DNA from: Paenibacillus sp. FJAT-26967
GTDB lineage: Bacteria > Bacillota > Bacilli > Paenibacillales > NBRC-103111
NCBI RefSeq assembly: GCF_001541095.1
Contig: NZ_LMXH01000002.1
Span: 301,350 to 365,349, forward strand
DNA: 64,000 bases
Direction of reading: 5' to 3'
The translations under genes were made by a program, and so were the position numbers. This document shows, one piece after another, positions 9,815 to 19,900 of the stretch (its first letter is position 1; each line of letters begins with the position of its first letter). The notes below the pieces were generated by a model. The model did not search any database, had not been told where the DNA came from, and saw nothing but the letters and a program-made list of their open reading frames with translations.

Positions 9815-9982
9815 TTAATCATAGCTGGTGGTAGGCGGATCCATAGTATCCATAAGCCGAAATGCAATTTCCAGTACGACCCAGAGGGGGACCTCTTCAT
9901 CGAGACGGTCCAACCACTGAGGGTCTTTCAGTAGACCAAGATCGAGAGCGCGCTGACCAAGCGCGCTTTTTTTTGCGTTCAT
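9815..9982 (-). CDS. 55-residue protein of unknown function
   Basis: Minus-strand ORF with an ATG at 9982, an AAGGGGAT ribosome site about 8 bases upstream, and a TAA at 9815. The protein has a short basic start (MNAKKSALGQ), then an acidic, Trp- and Leu-rich helical body (PQWLDRLDEEVPLWVVLEIA) and a Pro/Thr tail. It looks like a soluble or peripheral small protein with no signal peptide. Its first dozen codons overlap, on the opposite strand, the terminator that ends the parEC transcript. I do not recognise the family. Confidence 0.6.
   Translation of the reverse strand: MNAKKSALGQRALDLGLLKDPQWLDRLDEEVPLWVVLEIAFRLMDTMDPPTTSYD
9947..9974 (+). terminator. Strong terminator of the parEC transcript
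   Basis: AGCGCGCT/AGCGCGCT stem around GACCA, followed by T8 on the plus strand. It lies inside the 5' coding part of the minus-strand 55-residue gene, where the T run reads as a run of A (two Lys codons). Confidence 0.75.
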
Positions 9983-10101
9983 AGGGCAATCCCCTTAACG
10001 GATCAGGATTAAACAACATTAGTTCGTTCTATTGTATGTCAGGGAGCCCAGAAAAGTGCCGGAGCCGCCTTAGGGGGAAGAGAGGTGCCCCGTAAGGATA
10101 C

Positions 10102-10194
10102 GATAAGAAGGGTTTCATACGGGTAGAGGGCCGACTGGATTTTCCTCTGGGCTTAGGTTCTGCATCCGGGACTCTTTCTTATCCGAAATTCGGA
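10102..10194 (+). other. Unassigned structured stretch, possible small RNA
   Basis: Between parC and marR, GATAAGAA (10102-10109) can pair with TTCTTATC (10176-10183), enclosing AGAGG (10125-10129) paired with CCTCT (10144-10148). A TCCGAAATTCGGA dyad (10182-10194) and a T-rich stretch follow. No reading frame with a ribosome site runs through it. I could not match it to a known RNA class. Strand is a guess. Confidence 0.25.
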
Positions 10195-10357
10195 CAACTT
10201 TTCTTTTGACGGCTGCGGTAACTTAGCGAAACGGCGCGAAATGCCCCCTTTGCTGTCTTAAAGTATTAACGTCATTAACCTATATTTCGCCATTGCACCC
10301 ATGCTATACTTGAAAAGGAAGATATGGATGAGCCTTGAAATCGGAGGAGTGATTGCA

Positions 10358-10762
10358 TTGTATTCAATCGAATTTGCGAAACTATGGACGAAACTTTCCA
10401 AGGAACTCAAATCCAATATGGATGACCAATTGGCACCAACGATTACAGAAGGACAGCTTCATGTGCTGGAGGTACTAGAAGCTCATGGAACCATGAAACC
10501 TTCTGACTTTATTGAATATTTGACTACAACGCCAGCTGCGGTTACGACTTTGCTGGACCGGATGGAACGTGCGGGGTTGATTACCCGGAGCCGGGATGAG
10601 AAGGATCGCAGAGTGGTCTGGGTAGAGTCTACAGATAAAGGAAAAGCGGAAAGAGACCGTGGATTACAAATTCGCCAGGAAGTACTCGAATCGTATCTGG
10701 GCCGCATTTCCGCTCATAATCAGCAGTTACTCGTGTATCTGCTGGGGAAGGTTGCGAATTAG
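10358..10762 (+). CDS. MarR-family transcriptional regulator
   Basis: About 134 residues: a dimerisation helix, winged helix-turn-helix (MKPSDFIEYLTTTPAAVTTLLDRMERAGL) and the wing SRDEKDRRVVWV with the conserved D-x-R-DRR pattern. TTG 10358 lies 8 bases after GGAGGAG. Longer in-frame starts (10301, GTG 10349) precede or overlap that site. The gene converges on the RluA gene with a 36-base overlap of coding ends. No obvious target gene sits beside it. Confidence 0.85.
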   Translation: MYSIEFAKLWTKLSKELKSNMDDQLAPTITEGQLHVLEVLEAHGTMKPSDFIEYLTTTPAAVTTLLDRMERAGLITRSRDEKDRRVVWVESTDKGKAERDRGLQIRQEVLESYLGRISAHNQQLLVYLLGKVAN

Positions 10763-11464
10763 TTCCTGCCAGAGGAACCAGGGATGCCGCTCCGGGGGAG
10801 CGGACATAAAGGTCAGCGTCTCTGGCAGAGTGGGGTGCGGGAACGACAAGCGGGCCGACCACAGCGCGAGCTGCTGGCCCGGCTCATTGATCCCCGCACC
10901 ATAGCGCTGGTCCCCGTACAGGGGGCAGCCGATGGCTGCCAGCTGTACGCGGATCTGATGGGGCCGGCCTGTATGCAGCTTGACCAGGATAAGGCTCAGC
11001 CCTTCGGCGCTGCCCAGCATCCGGTAGTCAAGCAGCGCTTCCTTGGCCCCATCGAGGCCGGGCTTGACCACGCTGACGGTATTCGTCCGCGTATCCTTCA
11101 GCAGCCAGTGCCGGAGGGAGCCCTGCGGTTCCTTCGGCTTGCCGCGCACCACCGCGACGTACGTCTTGTCGAACGTCCGCGTGCGCACGCTGTCCGACAG
11201 CCGTGAAGCGGCTTTGGACGTCTTGGCGAACACCATCACGCCGCCGACAGGGCGGTCGAGCCGGTGAACCAGACCGAGGAAGACGTTGCCCGGTTTATGG
11301 TGACGGCGCTTCAAGTCTTCCTTGAGCACGCTCAAAAGGTCCGGATCACGTGAACTGTCCTCCTGCGTGGGCATGTTGACGGGTTTCTCCACGACCAGCA
11401 CATGGTTGTCCTCATACAGGATGGGAATTGCCGCCCCGTCTTCGGCATGTTGGGGTCCTGCCAT
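10727..11464 (-). CDS. RluA-family RNA pseudouridine synthase
   Basis: 245 residues. The catalytic motif HRLDRPVGGVMVFAKT (the Asp attacks uridine) and the 'LHTGRPHQIRVQL' motif of the RluA family are clear. There is no N-terminal S4 domain, so this is a short, single-domain member. The target rRNA or tRNA site cannot be read from sequence. GGGAGG lies inside the end of the upstream methyltransferase gene, 3 bases away, so the two RNA-modification genes form an operon. Confidence 0.9.
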   Translation of the reverse strand: MAGPQHAEDGAAIPILYEDNHVLVVEKPVNMPTQEDSSRDPDLLSVLKEDLKRRHHKPGNVFLGLVHRLDRPVGGVMVFAKTSKAASRLSDSVRTRTFDKTYVAVVRGKPKEPQGSLRHWLLKDTRTNTVSVVKPGLDGAKEALLDYRMLGSAEGLSLILVKLHTGRPHQIRVQLAAIGCPLYGDQRYGAGINEPGQQLALWSARLSFPHPTLPETLTFMSAPPERHPWFLWQELIRNLPQQIHE

Positions 11465-11467
11465 CTT

Positions 11468-12334
11468 CTAGGCCTCCCAGCGGCCGAGAATACCGCACGG
11501 CAATGTAAGCCCGCTGGCGGTAATCGGCAGGCCGATTTCGCCGGAGGAGATGCTGCCGCCGTATCTGTGGTGCATCGCCATCGTCAGGATATTCTTGAGC
11601 ACGGTCGAGGAGATACCGGTTGTATAAGAATTGACGAGCAGGAACAGAGGATTGTCAGACAGGATAGAAGTACATGTCTCCACAAAAGGATACAGGTCGT
11701 TCTCCAGCTTCCATGTTTCACCGTTCGGTCCGCGTCCGTAAGACGGCGGGTCCATAATAATAGCGTCATATTTATTACCGCGGCGCTGCTCACGCTGGAC
11801 GAACTTAAAGACATCGTCGGTAATAAAACGTACATGGCGGTCCGCGAGCCCGGAAAGCTCCACGTTTTCTTTGGCCCACTGCACGACGCCTTTCGAAGCG
11901 TCCACATGTACGACGGAAGCTCCCGCATAGGCGCAGGCTACAGTTGCTCCGCCGGTATAGGCAAACAAATTAAGCACCTTGATCGGTCTGCCCGCGTTCT
12001 GGATCTTTTCGATCATCCAGTCCCAATTCGCCGCTTGTTCAGGGAAAAGGCCGGTATGCTTAAAGCCGGTCGGCTTAATGTGAAAACGCAGCTTATTATC
12101 ATAGGCGATGGTCCAGCGCTCGGGGAGTGTCTGGCGGAAATCCCAGCTGCCTCCGCCTGAAGAGCTGCGCTGATAACGCCCGGCAGCCTGTTTCCATTCC
12201 GCCGTCTCCATATGGAGCGGCCAAATGATTTGCGGATCGGGACGACGCAGTACATAGGAACCCCAGCGTTCCAGTTTTTCACCTCCGCCGGTGTCCAGCA
12301 GTTCATAATCGTTCCAACGGTTAGCTATATACAT
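11468..12334 (-). CDS. Class I SAM-dependent rRNA methyltransferase (COG1092/RlmI-like)
   Basis: About 288 residues. The SAM-binding motif is VLNLFAYTGGATVACAYAGA, with VVHVDASKGVV and the catalytic-region DPPSYGRGP. This set marks the RlmI/RlmK-like 23S rRNA cytosine-C5 or guanine methyltransferases, but the N-terminal PUA domain of E. coli RlmI is missing. ATG 12334 follows AAGGA; an upstream in-frame start at 12463 would add 43 unlikely residues. Operon with the pseudouridine synthase. Confidence 0.85.
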   Translation of the reverse strand: MYIANRWNDYELLDTGGGEKLERWGSYVLRRPDPQIIWPLHMETAEWKQAAGRYQRSSSGGGSWDFRQTLPERWTIAYDNKLRFHIKPTGFKHTGLFPEQAANWDWMIEKIQNAGRPIKVLNLFAYTGGATVACAYAGASVVHVDASKGVVQWAKENVELSGLADRHVRFITDDVFKFVQREQRRGNKYDAIIMDPPSYGRGPNGETWKLENDLYPFVETCTSILSDNPLFLLVNSYTTGISSTVLKNILTMAMHHRYGGSISSGEIGLPITASGLTLPCGILGRWEA

Positions 12335-12659
12335 CGGTTGTTTTCCTTCTTTCCTCGCATCAAAATGTGCGTCATTACTCATGATAGGTACATCTGCTGC
12401 TAAACATCTGCCGATCTCTTCGCTTGTATTCAAAGATTCGGCACCAAATCTCTTCCCGCACAAAGTCCGAACTCCGCTTAGCGGCAGCTTAAAAGCAAGA
12501 GCTGCATTCTAAGCATCTATTGTACAACATAAGGGTTGTGGAATAAAGCAAATTCCCGCGTCATAAACAGGCATTTATCGTTTCACACAAGGCTTATCGG
12601 GGTACAAGAATATGAGTATAGAATGAGTATAGTAAGAAGGGGAAGGGGTAAACGCATAA
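12335..12659. other. Divergent intergenic region
   Basis: 325 bases between the methyltransferase (minus) and glgB (plus). A TACAAT -10 (minus) at about 12521-12526 could serve the methyltransferase. Near 12610-12640 GAGTATAGAAT repeats occur before the glgB ribosome site AAGGGG. No convincing glg promoter, riboswitch or ORF was seen. Confidence 0.4.
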
Positions 12660-14618
12660 ATGGCAGGAAAACAGATCCCCGGCTCCGAAGACATCTATCT
12701 GTTCCATGAAGGGACACATTATTATAGCTATCGCCTATTCGGAGCACACGTGGAGAAAAAAGGAAAGTCTAAGGTCGTACGTTTTACCGTATGGGCTCCG
12801 CATGCCAGGGAAGTACGAGTCGTAGGTGACTTTAACGAATGGAACGGGGAGGCGCACTTGATGCAGGCTCTGCCGGATTCTGGAGGCATCTGGTCTTTGG
12901 AGATACCTGACCTGGACGAGGGCGTTTTGTACAAATACGAAATTCATACGGCCGACGGTAGAGTTGTTCTGAAAGCAGATCCTTATGCTTTCTATTCGGA
13001 GCTAAGACCGGGGACGGCCTCACGCATATATAATCTCGATGGTTATAAATGGGGAGACGGGAATTGGCGCCGTCAACGGGGACGCAAGCGTTCTTATGAC
13101 CAGCCGATGTCGATCTATGAAGTTCATTTGGGAACTTGGAAGAAGCGAAGCCGGGAAGAGGACGAGCTGTTTACATATCGTGAGCTGGCGGATGACTTGG
13201 TTGACTATGTGGTGCAGATGGGCTATACCCACATTGAACTGATGCCGATATCGGAGCATCCGTTTGACCGTTCATGGGGATATCAGTCTACCGGATATTT
13301 TGCGGCCACAAGCCGTTTCGGCGAGCCTAAGGACTTTATGTATTTTGTGGACCGCTGTCATCAGCGCGGAATTGGCGTCATTCTGGACTGGGTACCGGGA
13401 CATTTTTGCAAAGATGCTCAGGGACTCAGGCAGTTTGACGGGCAGCCTTTGTATGAACCGGACGATCCCAAGCTTGCTGAGAAACCCGAGTGGGGGACAC
13501 TGGCTTTCGATTTCGATAAGCCGGAGGTTCACAGCTTCCTCATTTCCAACGTCATGTTCTGGATGGAACAGTTCCATATTGACGGGATCCGGGTAGATGC
13601 TGTAGCCAGCATGCTGTCTCTTAATTTCGGCAAGCCAGAACATCAATGGACGCGTAACGCACAGGGCGGGGAAGAGAATCTGTCTGCAATTGAATTCTTG
13701 AAGAAGCTGAACACAGCTGTATTCGGCTACTATCCTCACGCCCTGATGATGGCTGAGGACTCCACGAACTGGCCTATGGTGACGTCCCCGGTCGATCAGG
13801 GGGGCCTTGGTTTTAATTATAAATGGAACATGGGCTGGATGAATGACATGCTGAAATACATGAAACTCGACCCGGTTCACCGCAAGCATCACCATAATTT
13901 GATTACATTCTCGTTTATGTACGCGTTTAATGAGAATTATGTACTTCCTCTGTCACACGACGAAGTTGTACACGGCAAACGCTCCATTCTTCATAAAATG
14001 CCGGGGGATTACTGGCAGAAATTCGCTAACACCCGAGTTCTTTACGGTTATATGACCGGTCACCCCGGCAAAAAGCTTCTCTTCATGGGAGGAGAATTCG
14101 GGCAATTTGATGAATGGAAAGATCTGGAGGATCTGGACTGGTTCCTTCTTGATTATGAGATGCACGGCAAAATGCATACATATAATCAAGCATTGAATAC
14201 CTTTTATCTGCAGGAGCCTGCGCTGTGGCAGGCAGATCATGAGATGGAAGGTTTCCAGTGGATTTCTCCCGATGACAATGAGCAGAGCGTCGTAGCCTTT
14301 ATCCGGAAAGGGAAGAAGCAGAAAGACGATCTGATCGTCGTCTGCAACTTCACGCCAGTGGTTCATCCGGATTACCGTATCGGGATTCCTAAGGCGGGAG
14401 TCTACGCCGAAGTCTTCAACAGCGATGATCCCGCTTACGGAGGTTCGGGGCAAGGGAATTCCGAGCCCATGATCAGCGAGGACATCCCGATGCACGGTTT
14501 CGAGAACAGCTTGTCGCTTCGCGTACCGCCGCTTGCAGCCGTTTATCTCAAACGGACTAAGCTTCAACCAGCTTCGCCAGTAAAATCGGGCCGAAAGGGG
14601 AAGTCGAAGAATGCGTAG
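12660..14618 (+). CDS. glgB: 1,4-alpha-glucan branching enzyme
   Basis: 652 residues. An N-terminal CBM48 module ([22 protein letters not shown]) is followed by a GH13 barrel with the nucleophile Asp in [12 protein letters not shown], acid Glu in [10 protein letters not shown], and the [10 protein letters not shown] motif, then an all-beta C-terminal domain. Makes alpha-1,6 branches in glycogen. ATG 12660 follows AAGGGG. First gene of a glgB-C-D-A operon; its end overlaps glgC by 8 bases. Confidence 0.95.
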   Translation: MAGKQIPGSEDIYLFHEGTHYYSYRLFGAHVEKKGKSKVVRFTVWAPHAREVRVVGDFNEWNGEAHLMQALPDSGGIWSLEIPDLDEGVLYKYEIHTADGRVVLKADPYAFYSELRPGTASRIYNLDGYKWGDGNWRRQRGRKRSYDQPMSIYEVHLGTWKKRSREEDELFTYRELADDLVDYVVQMGYTHIELMPISEHPFDRSWGYQSTGYFAATSRFGEPKDFMYFVDRCHQRGIGVILDWVPGHFCKDAQGLRQFDGQPLYEPDDPKLAEKPEWGTLAFDFDKPEVHSFLISNVMFWMEQFHIDGIRVDAVASMLSLNFGKPEHQWTRNAQGGEENLSAIEFLKKLNTAVFGYYPHALMMAEDSTNWPMVTSPVDQGGLGFNYKWNMGWMNDMLKYMKLDPVHRKHHHNLITFSFMYAFNENYVLPLSHDEVVHGKRSILHKMPGDYWQKFANTRVLYGYMTGHPGKKLLFMGGEFGQFDEWKDLEDLDWFLLDYEMHGKMHTYNQALNTFYLQEPALWQADHEMEGFQWISPDDNEQSVVAFIRKGKKQKDDLIVVCNFTPVVHPDYRIGIPKAGVYAEVFNSDDPAYGGSGQGNSEPMISEDIPMHGFENSLSLRVPPLAAVYLKRTKLQPASPVKSGRKGKSKNA

Positions 14619-15759
14619 TAAATCTTGTGTAGCCATGCTGCTAGCCGGGGGAGAAGGCAGAAGATTAGGTCTCTTAACCCGGCAGTTAGCCAAACCAGCC
14701 GTTCATTTCGGCGGCAAATACCGCATTATCGATTTCACTTTGAGCAACTGTACGAATTCCGGTATTGATACAGTCGGAGTTCTGACCCAATACCAGCCGC
14801 TGGTACTGAATTCATACATCGGGATTGGCAGCGCCTGGGATCTGGACCGTAAGAACGGCGGAGTTACCGTACTCCCTCCTTTTATCGAGCAGGGCGGCGG
14901 AGAGTGGTATAAAGGAACGGCTAACGCCATCTACCGCAATATCGGGTTTATTGAACGGTATGATCCCGAGTACGTGCTTATTATTTCGGGGGATCACATT
15001 TATAAAATGGATTATGACCGGATGCTTGCGTACCATAAAGCCAGAGGAGCGGAAGCAACCATAGCCGTGATCGAGGTGAAGTGGGAAGAGGCGTCACGCT
15101 TCGGGCTGCTGAGCGTCAATGAAGACAGAGAGATCACGGAGTTTGCCGAGAAGCCGAAGGAACCTAAAAGCAACCTGGCTTCCATGGGTGTTTATGTGTT
15201 TAACTGGAAAGCTTTGAAGAGATATTTGGAACTGGACGAGGCGGACAAGGAATCCAGCAATGACTTCGGCAAGAATATTATTCCATCCATGCTGAAAGAC
15301 GGCGCCAATCTGGTGGCGTACCCTTTCCAGAGCTACTGGAAGGACGTCGGTACAATTGAAAGTCTGTGGGAAGCGAATATGGATCTGCTTGACGATCCGA
15401 CGCAGCTTAATCTCAACGACAAGTCGTGGCGTATTTATTCGGTCACGCCTTATCAGCCTGCGCAGTTTATTTCATCAGGCGCCAAAGTCGTACGCTCTCT
15501 CGTCAACGAGGGCTGCTCGGTGTTTGGGGATGTGGATCACTCCGTGCTCTTCTACGGCGTCCATATCGGCGAAGGCAGTGTTATTCGTGACTCGGTTCTG
15601 ATGCCGGGAGCACGAATCGGCAATAATGTGACAATCCGCAAAGCGATAATCGGTGAGAACACCGTCGTTGAGGACGGCGCAGTGGTCGGCAATGGGGAAG
15701 AAATCGTGCTGATCGGTTCAGGGGAACACATTCGGGCCACTTCGGAGTCGAAAGGATGA
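14611..15759 (+). CDS. glgC: Glucose-1-phosphate adenylyltransferase, catalytic subunit
   Basis: 382 residues. The nucleotide-binding start [30 protein letters not shown] substrate loop and FAEKPKEP motif of active ADP-glucose pyrophosphorylases are intact, with a left-handed beta-helix C-terminus (hexapeptide repeats, about residues 290-370). Makes ADP-glucose for GlgA. Starts within the end of glgB. In Bacilli it forms a heteromer with GlgD, encoded next. Confidence 0.95.
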   Translation: MRSKSCVAMLLAGGEGRRLGLLTRQLAKPAVHFGGKYRIIDFTLSNCTNSGIDTVGVLTQYQPLVLNSYIGIGSAWDLDRKNGGVTVLPPFIEQGGGEWYKGTANAIYRNIGFIERYDPEYVLIISGDHIYKMDYDRMLAYHKARGAEATIAVIEVKWEEASRFGLLSVNEDREITEFAEKPKEPKSNLASMGVYVFNWKALKRYLELDEADKESSNDFGKNIIPSMLKDGANLVAYPFQSYWKDVGTIESLWEANMDLLDDPTQLNLNDKSWRIYSVTPYQPAQFISSGAKVVRSLVNEGCSVFGDVDHSVLFYGVHIGEGSVIRDSVLMPGARIGNNVTIRKAIIGENTVVEDGAVVGNGEEIVLIGSGEHIRATSESKG

Positions 15760-15765
15760 GAACGT

Positions 15766-16875
15766 ATGAAGCATGTAATGGGTGTTATCAATCTGGTCAA
15801 TGAGCCTGATGATTTAGAGGAACTTACCTTACACCGGTGTGCGGGGTCCGTTCCGTTTGGCGGACGGTACAGATTGATTGATTTTATATTATCGAGCATG
15901 GTGAACTCCTCGATTGACAATGTGGCTGTGTTTACCCAGCACAAATACCGCTCTCTGATGGATCACCTCGGTTCCGGGAAAGAATGGGATCTGGACCGTA
16001 AACGCGGCGGACTGTTCGTCCTCCCGTCAGTCCAGGATGATCCGAACGGAATGTCGCGGGGGGATTTGTTCCAATTTTATTCCCACCGGGATTATTTCTA
16101 CCGCGGGCGGGAAGAACTGGTTATTATCGCGCGCAGCCACATGGTATGCAACATTAATTTTGAAGACGCGGTACGTTATCATGAAGAAACCAAGGCGGAT
16201 ATAACCGTCTTGTATAAAGAAGCGGAGGAAGAGTATTCCGGCAGCTTCCGCAGGCTGGCAATCCGTCCGGATGGCCGCGTTACCGTAATTGAAGATCAAT
16301 CCGGCCGCCTGCGAACCAGCAACGTTTCCATGGAAATGTACATCATGAGCAAGGCGCTGCTCCTTGATATGGTTGAGACTTGTCTGGCACAGGGCTACGA
16401 CCATCTCGTACGCGACGGGATCATGAAGAACATTGATAAGTTGAATGTGTACGGATACCGGCATGAAGGATATCTGGGTATCGTCAATTCCATCCCGGGC
16501 TACTACCGTCACAGTATGGAACTCCTGGATCCTGCGATTCTTCGTGATTTGTTTTTCCGCAAGGATCTGATCTATACGAAAGTTAAGGATGAACCGCCGG
16601 CGAGATATGAGGCGAGTGCGAATGTACGCAACTCATTGATTGCGAACGGCTGTATTATCGAGGGGAAAGTGGATAACAGTATTTTGTCGCGCGGGGTCAA
16701 AATCAGCAAAGGCGCCACCGTCAAGAACAGTATTATTCTCCAGAACTGCGACATTGAAGAGAATGTCGTGATTGAGAATGCTATTCTGGACAAAGACGTA
16801 TTTATAAGCCGCGGGCGGGTCCTGACCGGTGATGTGAGAGCGCCGTTTATTGCGGCCAAGATGAAAGTTATTTAA
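15766..16875 (+). CDS. glgD: Glucose-1-phosphate adenylyltransferase, regulatory subunit
   Basis: 369 residues, a diverged paralogue of GlgC. The N-terminal loop is MGVINLVNEPDDLEE in place of the glycine-rich GGEGRRL, so the nucleotide-binding loop is lost, as expected for GlgD, which stimulates GlgC rather than catalysing. The 'VPFGGRYRLIDF' region and C-terminal hexapeptide helix remain. Six bases separate it from glgC. Confidence 0.93.
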   Translation: MKHVMGVINLVNEPDDLEELTLHRCAGSVPFGGRYRLIDFILSSMVNSSIDNVAVFTQHKYRSLMDHLGSGKEWDLDRKRGGLFVLPSVQDDPNGMSRGDLFQFYSHRDYFYRGREELVIIARSHMVCNINFEDAVRYHEETKADITVLYKEAEEEYSGSFRRLAIRPDGRVTVIEDQSGRLRTSNVSMEMYIMSKALLLDMVETCLAQGYDHLVRDGIMKNIDKLNVYGYRHEGYLGIVNSIPGYYRHSMELLDPAILRDLFFRKDLIYTKVKDEPPARYEASANVRNSLIANGCIIEGKVDNSILSRGVKISKGATVKNSIILQNCDIEENVVIENAILDKDVFISRGRVLTGDVRAPFIAAKMKVI

Positions 16876-16960
16876 TGAACGTACATCAGGCCGGGCGCTA
16901 ATGCGTTCGGTCACGATTTTTGATAGAGGGAAACTTACAGAGACGGGAGTGGAGAATGGA

Positions 16961-19900
16961 ATGAACATTCTATTTGCGGCTTCGGAAGCGGCACCGTTTG
17001 CCAAAACGGGGGGATTGGGAGATGTAATCGGCTCCCTGCCGCAAGAGCTGCGGCGCAGCGGGGCAGATGTGCGGGTGATCATGCCGAAGTATGATGAGAT
17101 ACCGGGCCTGTTTAAGGAACAAATGCAAACCTTAATCACCTTCGGTGTAAACCTGGGCTGGCGTACACAGTATTGCGGTATTCAGACGTTGGAATATGAG
17201 GGTGTGACCTTTTATTTCGTAGACAATGAATTTTATTTCCGCCGCCCGGGCCATTACGGCTACGGGGACGATGCGGAACGGTTTGCGTTTTACTGCCGGG
17301 CGGTAATCGATGCGCTTCCTCATATCGGCTTCCGGCCTGACGTCATACACTGTCACGATTGGCAGGCAGGTATGATTCCGGTTCTTCTCCGCGCCCAGTA
17401 CAGCCCGTATTATCCGTTCTATGAGAACATGAAGACGGTCCTGACGATCCATAACTTAAGATATCAGGGCATATTCTCCAAAGAGTCGATGATGGACTTT
17501 TTCGGACTTGATCCCGGCTATTTCTCGGGCGAGCAGCTTGAAATGTACGATGGGGGCAGCTTCCTTAAGGGCGGTCTGCTTTATACGGACCGGATCACGG
17601 CAGTAAGCCCTACCTATGCGGAAGAAATCCGCACCCCGTTCTTCGGAGAGAACATGGACAGTCTCCTCCGCTACCGGAGCCAATCGACTGTGGGTATAGT
17701 CAATGGAATTGACTACGACCAGTTTAATCCGATGACGGATTCGCATCTGGCCGTCCAGTACCGGGATTCGTTGCCCAAAAAGAGGCTGAACAAGACGCAC
17801 CTCCAGCAGAAGCTGGGTTTGCCGGTTCGTGACGATGTGCCGGTTATTTCTCTGGTGACGAGACTGGTCGAACAGAAAGGGATAGATCTTATCCGGCATG
17901 TGCTGCCAGAGCTCTTGTCTCTTGAAGCGCAGTGGGTTATCGTCGGAACCGGCGACCAGGAATATGAGCAGCTGTTCAGAGATGCGGCAGCCCGCTATCC
18001 GGACAAACTGGCGGCTTACATCGCTTTTGACGACGGGTTGGCAAGGCAGGTGTACGCGGGTTCAGATTTGTTCCTGATGCCCTCGCTGTTTGAGCCCTGC
18101 GGGATTGGCCAGCTGATTGCGATGAGGTACCGTACAGTGCCGATCGTGCGGGAGACCGGCGGACTCAAAGATACGGTGCAGCCGTATAATGAATTCACGG
18201 GTGAAGGTACCGGTTTCAGCTTCTCGGCCTATAACGCCCACGATATGCTGCACACGGTAAGACGCGCGGTGGAGTTCTTCCTGCATGACCAGCAGGCCTG
18301 GAAGAAGCTGCTCGCGAATATGAGAAAGAACGATTACAGCTGGAAAAGATCGGCCCAGCAGTATAAGTCCCTCTATCAGGAGCTGATCGAGGAATCGGTC
18401 CAAGCGGCCCGGCAGCGGCATATAGCCAGCGAAGAAGCCGGGCGGCAGCAGGCCGGTTCCCTGCAGGCCACTCAAGACTCATATGATCCGCAGCAGCCGC
18501 AGAAGGCTCATGTGAGCAGCCTTGCAGAGAGCACGGATGAGCCGGTTCACCGGGCTTCTCACGAGGCTCCAGGTAATCCGCCAGCCCGTGCATGGTGGAA
18601 AGAAAGTGTCGTTTATCAGATTTATCCGCGGAGCTTTATGGATAGTAACGGGGATGGAATTGGCGATCTGCAAGGTATTATTTCCAAACTCGATTATTTG
18701 AAAGAACTGGGCGTAGACGTCATCTGGCTCTCTCCGGTGTATCAGTCGCCGAACGACGACAACGGCTACGATATCAGCGATTACCGGGATATTATGGATG
18801 ATTTCGGCACGATGTCCGACTGGGATCAGCTCCTTGGCGAAGTACACAAAAGAGGGATGAAGCTGATCATGGACCTGGTCGTGAATCACTCTTCGGACGA
18901 GCATCCGTGGTTTCTGGAATCCCGGTCCTCCAAGGATAACGAATATCGCGACTATTACATTTGGCGCCCCGGCAAAGAGGGCAGGGAGCCGAATAACTGG
19001 ACGAGCTTCTTCAAGGGTCCGGCCTGGGAATATGACGAAGCGACAGACGAGTATTACTTACATCTGTTCACCCGTAAGCAGCCGGACCTGAACTGGGAGA
19101 ATCCCAAGGTGCGCGAAGAAGTGTATGATATGATGACCTGGTGGCTGGATAAAGGAATCGACGGTTTCCGGATGGATGTGATTAACCTGATCTCCAAAGT
19201 CGATGGGCTTCCCAGTGCGGGCGGCGAGCGTTACGCATGGGGAGGAGAATATTTCATGAACGGACCTAGAATTCATGAGTATTTACGTGAAATGAATGAA
19301 AAAGTCCTATCCCGCTACGACATTATGACGGTAGGTGAAATGCCGGGCGTTTCTCCTGAAGAAGCTGTGCAGTACGCGAATGCGGACGGAACCGAGCTGA
19401 ACATGGTTTTCCAGTTTGAACATATGGAACTGGATAATGGCAGCGGAGGCAAATGGGATCCCTGCCGTGTAAACTTGCGCGACTTGAAACGGTCTATTTC
19501 CAACTGGCAGACCCGGCTGGAAGGCAGAGCATGGAACAGCCTGTACCTGAATAATCATGACCAGCCGCGGATGGTATCCCGCTTCGGAGATGACCGGGAG
19601 TACCGTGTTGAATCCGCCAAAATGCTGGCGACTTTCCTTCATACTCTGCAGGGTACGCCTTATATTTATCAAGGTGAAGAAATCGGGATGACGAACATGC
19701 CGTTCGCTACAATCGAGGACTGCCGGGATATTGAATCGCATAATGTATACCGCGAGCATGTGGAAGGCGGGGGCAGCGCGGATGAAATCATGAACGCTAT
19801 CCGCGCCAAAGGAAGGGATAACGCCCGTACTCCGATGCAGTGGAACGCGGATGAGAATGCAGGCTTCACGAGCGGAGAACCGTGGCTGCTTGTGAATCCG

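Noticed and set aside
16901..16960. N-terminal extension of the GlgA fusion from the ATG at 16901
   Set aside because: No ribosome site, and GlgA proteins start at MNILFAASE, which has its own site.
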